Of a DNA stretch of 64,000 bases, positions 55,671 through 64,000 are shown piece by piece. Each line of letters opens with the position of its first letter. The first letter of the stretch is position 1. Both the position numbers and the translations under genes were made by a program. This stretch comes from Coix lacryma-jobi var. lacryma-jobi. Lineage: Eukaryota > Streptophyta > Magnoliopsida > Poales > Poaceae. The notes under the pieces are model-generated. The model had not been told where the DNA came from and ran no database searches. It was given only the letters and a program-made list of their open reading frames with translations. The DNA lies in contig CM019830.1 of assembly GCA_009763385.1 (NCBI GenBank), positions 90,534,289 to 90,598,288 on the forward strand, written 5' to 3'.

Positions 55671-58584
55671 CTATGGAGCGCTGGGCTCCCCAGGCTCCTC
55701 CAACAGATCCAGATCCTTCACAAGAACGGCAGCCGTCTCCCTGGACTGTTCACAGAGCTCCCCAGCCTCTTCACGTCGATCCCCGGATAATGCGCTCGTG
55801 CAATGGCAAGAACATATGAGGCCACCTGCTCGCCAGCACCAGCTACAAATTTCTTCATAGCCGCCCATAATCCAGCACATTGTTCCAGCATACCGGCTGG
55901 CCGAGGCAGAAGTTCTACGGACTGGCCACTCGCATATATCGCGTCCAAAACTGGGGCAATCCCTCAAACCATGGCGTGACACCACGCTTCCCAGGTCTTC
56001 ACGTCTTGGCAAACCATTGCAGTTTGGTTTTGCCAAGAGCGACGTCTCCCTATGTCAACAAGCAACAACAATCTGTTATAATCAATCAGAAAACAATATG
56101 CATGGAATCAAAAAGTTTAAACAGGTCACCTTCAAGCTCCTTCTCGAGGTCGTCGGCCCGCGTCTTCTCCCTAGCAGCTGCGACCTCGCCATCCTGTGCT
56201 TTCAACTTCTCAACGGTGACCTGCGAAGCGAGCTCTGTTCCAACAAAGTTGAGTCAAAACTAGAATTTCCACTCATTGGCAGCCATCGAACCATACCTTC
56301 ATTTTCACGACGCAGCTGCGCTATTTTCGACGACTGCCTCTGTGTGGTTTCGCGCAGCTCGGCTTCAACATGGCAAGCATTGTCAAGATCTGCTCGGTAG
56401 TGTGCGCACACCTCTTCAAGCTTGTCCTTCGCATTGACCAAAGGGCCAATGGACTCGAAACATTTGCGGCGCTCTTCCAACAAGTCCGACAATCCCTGCA
56501 AGTTAACACAAATACTCCAATTCAGTTTCAGGACACTACATCCTCACGGCGTGCCACCCTTCGGAAGATTACCTGCGCATATTTGTGGAGTTGGCTGAGC
56601 ATCTGGTCAAAAAATTTCATTGGACGGTTGTCAGTGTTCTCCTCATGAAAAACCCATTCGCCAGCCCGCTGGCGCGCCACCCTGACTATCCGCTCCGGAG
56701 ATCTTGGTGGTCGAGGAATCTCCACAACTTCTTCCTCCGGGGTCGCTGGTACCTCCTCAGCCTCGACTGGCTCCACAGTACGCCTAGTTGCGCCAAGTGC
56801 GTTTGCCTCTGGAGGAGGAAGCAGCGCATCCGGGGGCACTTGAGTCGAGCCGGCTGGCTCATGATAACTGGAGCGAGGCCCCTCGGGTAAGCGCTGGTCG
56901 GGGGATCTCCCACTACCAGACCCAGCGCCTTGCTCATCAAAAGCGCTGGTCGAGGTCTGGTGCTCATTGCCTTCACCTTGACCATCACCTCCCGTACCTG
57001 GAGCCCCATCCTCGGTTGTTTCCTCCCGAACCTGGTCGGACCCTGCGTCCGGAGCCCTGGCTGGCTCTGGGTCTCCGTCATTACTGACAGGGTTAACTTC
57101 CGGCACGGGGTCGCTGACGCGAATTAAACCGAAAAGTTAAAAACATTATCATAGATACAAAGCCATGAAGAAAGCAGCCGAACACTCATAGGTCGCTGAC
57201 GCGCAGGCTCCCCTTCCGCTTGAGCCCTTTCATCTTCCGCGCCGGCAAAGCAGCCCCCGACGGCTGTTCAACATGGGCGCATTTGGACGGTGGCGACTCC
57301 TCGTTGTCGTCATCGTCCCAGTCACGAATCGACCCAAAAGTCTTCAGAGCTGCACCACCCGGAATCTCTAGCGGGCCATCGGCCCGCGTCGACGATCTCA
57401 TGGTAGCCCCATGACCGGTAGCCACACGCTTACCCGCGGCTTTCAAGGCCCGCGGGCCAGCTATGTTTGCGGTCTCTTTGCCTTTCCTCGCCTTCACTGC
57501 CGCCGCATCCCCAGCTCAAGGATGGGACCGACCACCCCAGAACTCGGGTCGACTCCCTCTGACCAGTCGATTGATGGCACGTCTGAGACGTACACGCTGG
57601 AGCGGTCCTACAAAACAACGCAAACTAGCGTCTTGAACACTGCAACAGTTCAAAAAGCCGCAAAACACAACAAAAGGAAACTCACATCTCTAACAGGCCT
57701 CGCCAAGCTGAATGGTTGCGTAACCCTGCTTGGTGGTTTCCATTCTGCGAACTGGAGTACCACGTGAACACGCCTCTCAAGCTCCTTAGTTTCCAAATCG
57801 TCGGCGCAATCACGAGTTGGGTCAGGCCATCCAGCATACTCATAACCAAGTCGTACACTCTCTTTGCATGGCAGTACCCAGCAGTACATAAAATTGGTCG
57901 TGATTTGGATCCCATCAGCAGTCATTCCCTTCATCAAATGAAGCAGCTCCCGGACCTGCTCGATTTCACTTGCAGAGGGCTTGCCCGACCAGGCCCAACT
58001 GGGCTCAACTACCTTCCCTACATCACAACTCAAAGCGGGCGTCTGACACTGTGTCATGTTGAACCACTTCTCCTGCCAGCCACTCACATTTCTCTGAAGG
58101 GGACGTCAACATATTCAAACACCATCCCCTCGCGCAGCAAGATATACGTGCTCCCCGCAATGCGAGACCCGTGACTGTTCTTCTACAGTTGGAAAAAATA
58201 GCGGAACAAGTTGAAATGTGGCTGTATTCCGAGATACGTCTCACACAAATGAATAAAAACAGACACAGAAAGGATGGAATTCGGGCCAAGATTACAAAGT
58301 CCAATCCCTCAGAAATCAAGCAATCGACGGAGGAATGCATGACAAGGCAGACCAAATCCTCCAATGAAATAATCCTCAAAGACAACAATCTCATCAGCAT
58401 TGGGTTGAGGATAGGTCTCACAAGTCAGCGCTCTCCACCCACCGGTCACCTTGTCCGGCAAAAGACCGCAGGAGGTGAGGCGGCCGATACTCTCCTCTGT
58501 GCTCTTCGACAGAGCCCACTCCTGATCCAACCTTACGGCGGCCGCCGCAGTAGGTTTCTTTGCCTTCCACGCCATCAGATCCAT
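55671..58584 (-). pseudogene. T antisense spliced gene, transposon-type protein with coiled coil
   Basis: Reads opposite to gag-pol. ATG at 58584 (MDLMAWKAKK). The first exon resembles the plant putative gypsy-type transposon domain (Transposase_28-like): VVFEDYFIGGFGLP, FLRRLLDF, LGPNSILSVSVFIHLCETYLG. Four GT-AG introns of 62-80 bp keep the frame across the joints: 57608-57685, 56496-56572, 56235-56296 and 56050-56129. After the N-terminal part come a Lys/Asp-rich segment, an acidic Pro/Glu-rich segment, a coiled coil (SDLLEERRKCFES to KELE), and a tail with YVLAIARAHYPG and VKDLDLLEE, TAG at 55671. Damage: TGA at 58306, a stop near 58185, frameshifts near 58085, 57510 and 55775, and TGA near 55965. 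Antisense ORFs are known in Tat elements; the protein role is unknown. Confidence 0.72.
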
Positions 58585-58848
58585 CGCAAAATCGAGTACA
58601 ACGCCGCGTGTGCGCTCTTCAAGAACTAGGGCTACAATACAAGATTTGTAGTAGGCAAGGAAATGGGGAACGTCAACGATTGAGGTAAGTGGCGACTACG
58701 CGGTGTTTGTCTTTAGAGCCCGGCCGCGCGACTCCTTGGGTTTTTCAACCACCGCAAAACAACCATTCATATGGTACCAAACATTATGGCCCATCTTAAA
58801 GGCCCAAGTAAACTGCCTTCGAAGAATAAGCAAAGATTCCTTCCCCAA

Positions 58849-58849
<1 letters not shown>

Positions 58850-58903
<54 letters not shown>

Positions 58904-58905
58904 GC
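58850..58905 (+). repeat. (AAT)n microsatellite
   Basis: About 17 AAT units with one CTA interruption, directly before the 122-bp array in the T 3' region. Confidence 0.95.
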
Positions 58906-58910
58906 AAGTG

Positions 58911-59745
58911 CCAGCCTTCTCAGCAAAGCTGGGGACTGGTCAGACCACCAGTTACAGGCACACACGTGGTAGTGCTACGTCGGCTTTAGGACCAGGTCCA
59001 CCAGTCACCCTGGAGACTAGTCGGCTTCTTCGCCAGCCTTCTCAGCAAAGCTGGGGACTGGTCAGACGACCAGTTACAGGCACCAACATGGCAGTGCAGC
59101 GTTGGCTTCATGACCAGGTCCACCAGTCATCCTAGGGACTGGTCGGCTTCTTCGCCAGCCTTCTCAGCAAAGCCGGGGACTTGTCAGACGACCAGTTACA
59201 GGCACACACGTGGCAGTGCTGCGTTGGCTTCACGACCAGGTCCACCAGTCATCTTCGGGACTAGTCGGCTTCTTCGCCAGCCTTCTCAGCAAAGCTGGGG
59301 ACTGGTCAGACGATCAGTTACAGGCACACACGTGGCAATGCTGCGTTGGCTTCAGGACCAAGTCCACCAGTCATCCTGGGGACTGGTCGGCTTCTTCACC
59401 AGCCTTCTCAGCAAAGCTGGGGACTGGTCATACGATCAGTTACAGGCACACACATGGCAGTGCTGTGTTGGCTTCAGGACCAGGTCCACCAGTCATCCTA
59501 GGGACTGGTCGACTTCTTCGCCAGCCTTCTCAGCAAAGCTGGGGACTGGTCAGATGACTAGTTACGGGCACACACGTGGCAGTGCTGCGTTTGCTTCAGG
59601 ACCAGGTCCACCAGTCATCCTGCGAACTGGTCGGCTTCTCCGCCAGCCTTCTCAGCAAAGCTGGGGACTGGTCAGATGACCAGTTATAGGCATGCACGTG
59701 GCAGAGCTGCGTTAGATTCAGGATCAGCTCCGCTAGTCATACTGG
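58911..59745 (+). repeat. 122-bp tandem array in T 3' region, about 6.8 copies
   Basis: Units start CCAGCCTTCTCAGCAAAGC at 58911, 59033, 59155, 59277, 59399, 59521 and 59643, exactly 122 bp apart; the last unit is partial. Each contains ACTGGTCAGACGACCAGT or a close variant, a 7-bp stem with a 4-base loop. Open across several units in two frames only because 122 is not a multiple of 3 and stops are rare; not taken as coding. Confidence 0.95.
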
Positions 59746-60426
59746 GGCTAATTCGATAATTTTTCCCTAACGATATTTATGTGTAGTAAAGACACTTGGA
59801 GGCATTCCCAGCGCCACACCTGCGGTCCGTCACCGGCAAGACTATGACCCTCGCATCTCCAAGTTTCCATGGAAACTAGGATGGTCGCTCGGGTAACTGC
59901 TCGAGTTCGGAGAACCTTGGAGGACCTAGTACATGACAACATGGCTTGGAGCTATTGCCAGTGTCACAAGAATCCTCCCAGGAACTCCGCCACTCCTATC
60001 TATTCACAACCAAATGGGAAGAGCCCTAACAAACTATCCCCTCACAAGAATCCTACCAGGAACTTCGCATTATACATCAAAGTTTAACCCAGGCGGATTA
60101 ACTAGTTCGGCAACACTCATTTTTGGTTCACAGGATGTCTGAAGTTTTGGTTCCATGGCTACCGGGTAAGGCAATGGTTACAAGGTCCTATATTTATAGC
60201 TGAGTTGCTTTGGTTCATAGACTATGTCCATCATAAAAGAAGCTCATACTATGTCACAGGTTCAATAGAATAAAGTCGCTTTCCGCGACGGCGTACAGTG
60301 AAAGTCGTCGAAAGGACGGTGGGGGTACCCTTTAAAGGGAACACGACAAGTTTAGAGTTGATGACTTTGTCTGCACCTGATGGCGTGTGGTGTCGTTTAA
60401 CTTTCACGAGTCTACAGTACAATTTC
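59746..60426 (+). other. T 3' non-coding region between the two arrays
   Basis: No gene or clear motif. Contains TTCACAAGAATCC-like duplicates near 59960 and 60040 (CACAAGAATCCTCCCAGGAAC and CACAAGAATCCTACCAGGAAC). Confidence 0.5.
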
Positions 60427-60790
60427 CTGACCTTGGCATCACATGACTGAGTCATCTATGGCCAAGCTCGGGGACTACCGTGTATACATTGCGCTTGGTC
60501 GCGCATGTATATATTTATTTCTGTTTTCTGACCTTGGCATCACATGATTGAGCCATCTGTTGCCAAGCTCGGGGACTACCGTGTATACATGGCGCTTGGT
60601 CGCGCATGTATATATTTATTTCTGTTTTCTGACCTTGGCATCATGTGACTGAGTCATCTATTGCCAAGCTCGGGGACTACCATGTATACATGGCGCTTGG
60701 TCACGCATGTATATAATTATTTCTACTTTTATTTTTTGACCTTGACATCACATGACTGAGTCATCTGTTGCCAAGCTCGGGGACTAAGTG
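60427..60790 (+). repeat. 101-bp tandem array in T 3' region, about 3.5 copies
   Basis: CCTTGGCATCACATGA recurs at 60431, 60532, 60633 and (as CCTTGACATC) 60740. Units carry GCCAAGCTCGGGGACTA and CGCATGTATATA. A short TAAGTGGGCACACTTCACC duplication follows at about 60785 and 60878. Confidence 0.9.
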
Positions 60791-61055
60791 GGCACACTTC
60801 ACCTAGTCGGTGAGTATGCGAGTGTATTTTAACATGGTCTACCTCAAGCCTGGGTTAGTTTTCCTGTTGAAAGCATAAAGTGGGCACACTTCACCAGACT
60901 CCCGGAAGTCGCTTTTTCTTTTTTAAGAGCACATCGCATCTTGTGGGTTCATAAAAAGGCAAGTGAAAGATTATAATCTGGTCGGAGACTAGGCTTGAAG
61001 TCCGGATAAAGCTGTTCGTGGATGTTGCCAAGATCTCTTTCACCACTCCAAGATT

Positions 61056-61599
61056 CAATGTGCTCGTGGACTAGCTATGGGGGTATAAACCCAGGTACCC
61101 TCACAGCTAGACTTGGGCTGCTTCATGAAAGCCAGCCCAACTTGCTGTGAAGGTTTGTGGCGTCAAGACCCAGCTGGTCAGTCAGGCGGCCCAGTTGGTC
61201 GAATGATGGCACGGAGACCTTCTCAGAATTGGAAAGCAAGGAAGCGTAGTCAGTTAGGAAAGATATCGTGTCCTCCACAATATGGAATTGTAATCGACTA
61301 GGTTTCCTTATCATAATGTGACATCTGATCTTCTAGGATCTGTAACCGTGCTCCCCGCGGCTATATAAGGTGAGCAGGGACCCTCTCTAAAAAACACATT
61401 CATCAATATACAGAGTAGACAGCTCGATGCAGGACGTAGGGTATTACGCTGAACTCGGTGGCCCGAACCTGGATAAACCCTGGTGTTCATCTAGTTTCGT
61501 TCCTGTGTCACGTCCGGATCGTTGTTCCACGCGCCTTCCCCGCTAATCTACCACCTTGGGCATACCCCTAGGTGGGCTATCGACCATATTTCGTCGACA
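61056..61599 (+). repeat. T 3' LTR
   Basis: Aligns with 1-545. Intact TATATAAG at 61362-61369. Ends TTTCGTCGACA; the flank TAGAC (61600-61604) is the presumed right TSD copy. Left boundary is approximate because the 5' copy is cut by the window edge. Confidence 0.85.
61362..61369 (+). promoter_or_regulatory. T 3' LTR TATA box
   Basis: TATATAAG after CCCGCGGC, intact, unlike the 5' copy at 306. Confidence 0.6.
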
Positions 61600-62601
61600 T
61601 AGACTTAGCTTGACCATTAGCTTGAGCATAGTATGGAGATGAGTTGAGCATTTTTATTTTGTATAATTCAGCAAAATCCCGTACCTCTTTAGAAATAAAA
61701 GATGTCCCTTGATATGTAGTTAACGTTTGAGGTATGTCGAATCTATGTATAATATGCTCAGTAATAAACTCAATTACCTCCTTATGTGTCATATTCTTCA
61801 AATGCACTGCTTCAGTCCACTTAGTGAAGTAATCTGTAGCAACCAGAACAAAACGATGTCCCTTTGAAGATGGGGGATGAATTTGGCCAATGAAGTCTAG
61901 CCCCCAACCACAGAAAGGTCATGGTTTGATAATAGGATGAAGCATAGCAGCAGGTGCAAGCTGTATATTCCAAACCGTTGACATTCTTCACATCCTTTAT
62001 AGTAACGAAAACAATCAGCCATCATCGTGAGCCAATAAAACCCAGCTCTGCGTAATAGCCATTTCATCTTTGGTGTCGATTGATGTGTACCACAAATACC
62101 TTCATGAACTTCCCCCATAGCCACCTTTGCTTGATCAGATCCCAAACATCTAAGTAACAAGTCTTCGGCAGTCCTTCGATAAAGCTCATCATTGTGTAGT
62201 ACATATTTAAATGCACTCCGCCGAACACTTTGATCAACCTTAGTACTCAGATCATTAAGATATTTAAGCAGGGGAGTTCTCCAATCCTCTAAATCAGTTC
62301 CACTTTCATTAGAACTCGATTCAGACCGATTTAGAGTACTTTTAGACAAATTAATCGTTCCATGATCGACCAGCTCAATCGGACGAATTAACTGACTTGA
62401 TTCATAAACAACCTGGTCGGCCATAGTGTTTACCCAAGTATGCTTAACATGCACCTGGTCTCTAGGGTAAGGTGGCCGAACTGGTTTTAAAACAAACTGG
62501 TCGGCCATAGGAGCCGACAATACTTCTGCACGCTGTTGCATCAGCTTTATGTGAAAATTGCGTCTACTAACATTATAGCCAGACGCTTGTTGAGCTAACA
62601 T
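61600..62601 (-). pseudogene. pol: H integrase, broken by T
   Basis: The minus-strand frame 62601-61897 ends the RNase H region and gives the integrase zinc domain (HEGICGTHQS ... CEECQRFG). The core continues at about 61910-61600 with WGLDFIGQIHPP (first catalytic Asp) and VATDYFTKWTEA. The second catalytic motif reads LTTYQGTSF, with Tyr where Asp is expected. The frame runs to YYAQANGQA, just short of the catalytic Glu, and is cut by T at 61600. A TGA near 61918 separates the zinc domain from the core. Inactive for at least three reasons. Confidence 0.82.
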
Positions 62602-63143
62602 GTTGGCTTTATGATTTCATGCCTGGTATATGCCGAATCTGGAATTCGGCAAAATGAGTAATGATATCAAGGCACATGTTAAGATAAACATTTAACGATC
62701 CCTCTAGGCATTGAAACTTACCAGCAACATGTTACACTACTAGCAAGGAATCTCCATAAGCTTCAACATGCTCAATCCCATGGAATAACATTTCTAAACC
62801 GAATAATAAAAGGCTTCATATTCGGCTTGATTATTAGTACACAGGTAATCTGACCGGCTTAGCATTTCAAACTCAGCACCATTAGGAGAAATGATGACCA
62901 CACCAACACCTTGGCCCTCCTTACAAGTCGATCCATCAAAGTAAAGTTTCCATGGAGTAAAAGTAAAATAACTGATCTCATCTTCTAAACTAATACTATG
63001 CTCAACAATGAAATCAGCAAGAACTTGACCCTTTAAAGTTTTAATGGTTCATAAGTCAAGTCAAACTCAATCAACGCATACGCCCACTTGCCAATCCTTC
63101 CTCTAAGGATTGGCCGATATAACATGTGTTTAATTACATCGGC
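62602..63143 (-). pseudogene. pol: H archaeal-type RNase H region, degenerate
   Basis: No long frame remains, but minus-strand translation shows LYFDGSTCKEGQGVGVVIIS near 62950-62890 and NNQAEYEAFYY near 62835, the first Asp and Glu motifs of this RNase H. Stops and frameshifts follow. Confidence 0.65.
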
Positions 63144-63449
63144 CTAGCATGCAACAACACATGTACTAGATAACAAATAATGTCTCATTTTAGCACAAGC
63201 ATAGTACAAGGATAAGCATAATTTCTCAATATGGGTGTACCTTGTCTCGGGATCAAGAAGATGACGACCAATATAAGAAATTACGTACTCTTTAGCTCCA
63301 TCTTCTTGTGTTAAGACAGCTCCAATGGCCTTCTCTTCGGCGGCGAGATATAATCTGAAGGGGATTCCTCTCTTAGGCGCCCGAAGAACTGGTGGAGATG
63401 ACAAATATTCCTTTATCTTCTCAAATGCTTCTTGTTGCTCTGCCCCCAA
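63144..63449 (-). pseudogene. pol: H gypsy-type RNase H
   Basis: Begins EQQEAFEKIKEYLSSPPVLRAPKRG, then FRLYLAAEEKAIGAVLTQE and LDPETRYTHIEKLCLSLYYA, typical of the RNase H that follows gypsy RT. A stop at 63144 ends it, and a one-base shift near 63460 separates it from RT. Contiguous with RT in the intact protein. Confidence 0.82.
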
Positions 63450-63474
63450 GTGAACTCAGTTTCATCCTTTAGCT

Positions 63475-64000
63475 TTAATATAGGGGTAAAAGGAATATTT
63501 TTCCGGATAAATTTGCAATAAATCTCCTCAAGTAGTTCACTTTTCCTAAGAACTTCTGCAAGTCCTTTTTGCATGTAGGCGCTTGAACTTTCTTAATCTT
63601 CTCTATCCTTTTAGGATCAATCTCTATGCCTTTGTCGTGAATGATGAACCCTAAAAACTTCCCAGCCGATACACCAAAAGCACATTTTAGTGGGTTCATC
63701 TTCAAACCATAGCGGCGCATTCTCTCAAACGCTAAACGCAGATCGACTAAATGAGATACATGAGCAGCCAATTTGATCATAATATCATCAATATATACTT
63801 CCATGATTATCCCAATCAAATCATGAAAGATCAGATTCATAGCGCGTTGATAGGTAGCGCCTGCGTTCTTTAAATCGAATGTCATCACGACCCACTCAAA
63901 AAGACCAACAAACCCTAGACAAATGAAGGCCGTTTTGGACATATCCTCCTCAGCCATGAATATCTGATTATAACCAGCGTTGCCGTCAAGAAAACTGACA
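63475..64000 (-). pseudogene. pol: H reverse transcriptase, runs off the window
   Basis: The minus-strand frame enters from the right edge with FLDGNAGYNQI and continues MAEEDMSKTAF, FEWVVMTFDLKNAGATYQRAM, the catalytic YIDDIMIK near 63795, MNPLKCAFGVSAGKFLGFIIH and LQKFLGKVNYLRRFI. Catalytic residues are intact. The domain is the palm and thumb of a Ty3/gypsy RT. The N-terminal fingers lie beyond 64000. Confidence 0.88.

Larger units (their letters stand above)
1..61599 (+). mobile_element. T: Ty3/gypsy Tat-type LTR retrotransposon, interrupted by three insertions
   Basis: Both LTRs are visible (1-545 and about 61056-61599). Between them the coding order is gag, protease, RT, RNase H, a second archaeal-type RNase H, then integrase; dual RNase H is the hallmark of the Tat lineage. 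Own sequence survives in 1-5121, 19790-20172, 24555-25886 and 55337-61599. Removing the three inserts together with one TSD copy each rejoins the pol frame at every junction, which proves the order of events. T interrupts the integrase of minus-strand element H at 61600. The 5' LTR may begin just left of the window, so the left TSD cannot be read; the right flank reads TAGAC. Confidence 0.9.
61600..64000 (-). mobile_element. H: minus-strand Ty3/gypsy element hosting T (partial)
   Basis: Reading right to left: RT, gypsy RNase H, archaeal-type RNase H, integrase, cut at 61600 by the T insertion. Dual RNase H suggests the Tat lineage. The rest of the integrase and the 3' LTR must lie left of the window; gag, protease and the 5' LTR lie right of it. 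Confidence 0.85.

Noticed and set aside
59110..59679. 189-codon and 115-codon frames with internal repeats
   Set aside because: They translate the 122-bp minisatellite; the repeat length is not a multiple of 3 and the frame drifts from unit to unit.
58911..59745. CRISPR-like or satellite-array reading of the tandem repeats
   Set aside because: Units are contiguous, without unique spacers, and lie inside a plant retrotransposon.
1..64000. Host protein-coding gene, tRNA or rRNA
   Set aside because: Every long conserved frame maps to a retroelement domain. TGGTATC-type words are PBS sites or PBS-like repeats, not tRNA genes.

Overview
This window is a plant genomic segment, most likely from a grass (inference from the retrotransposon lineages; no species can be named), and it consists wholly of nested LTR retrotransposons. 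I found no host protein gene, rRNA or tRNA. Nearly every base can be assigned to one of seven elements. For six of them the 5-bp target-site duplications (TSDs) can be read directly.

Nesting order. (1) H, a minus-strand Ty3/gypsy element with an archaeal-type RNase H, fills 61600-64000 and is split by (2) T, a plus-strand Ty3/gypsy element of Tat type. T runs from the window start to 61599 and survives in four pieces: 1-5121, 19790-20172, 24555-25886 and 55337-61599. T was hit three times. (3) A (5122-19789) is a Ty1/copia Sirevirus-like element with an extra ORF after pol; its pol is cut by S1 (11172-12746), a minus-strand solo LTR. (4) S2 (20173-24554) is a 4.4-kb non-coding TG...CA unit, probably a giant minus-strand solo LTR. 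(5) B1 (25887-55336) is a second Sirevirus-like family. Its 3' LTR was itself hit twice: by (6) C (35535-41806), a minus-strand gypsy chromovirus-like element, and by (7) B2 (42911-54536), a full-length sister of B1. Nesting therefore reaches four levels.

How the parts work. Each coding element carries the usual set: Gag for the particle, then protease, reverse transcriptase/RNase H and integrase. The order is PR-INT-RT-RH in copia elements A, B1 and B2, and PR-RT-RH-(aRH)-INT in gypsy elements T, C and H. All carry stops, frameshifts or insertions, so none looks autonomous now. T also carries a spliced antisense gene (58584 to 55671) with a plant transposon-type N-terminus and a coiled coil, followed by two tandem-repeat arrays before its 3' LTR.

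The most interesting signals are structural. The B-family LTRs hold arrays of short hairpins with a constant loop and compensating stem changes. C has U3 sequence at both termini with a correct TSD. The 3' regions of B1 and B2 hold arrays of primer-binding-site-like and polypurine-tract-like motifs. CCGGACGC/GCGTCCGG palindrome clusters recur in both copia families. B1 decays by C-to-T stop codons while B2 decays by single-base deletions, which may partly be assembly error.

No wholly new system such as a defence island or gene cluster was found; the novelty, if any, lies in retroelement cis-structures.
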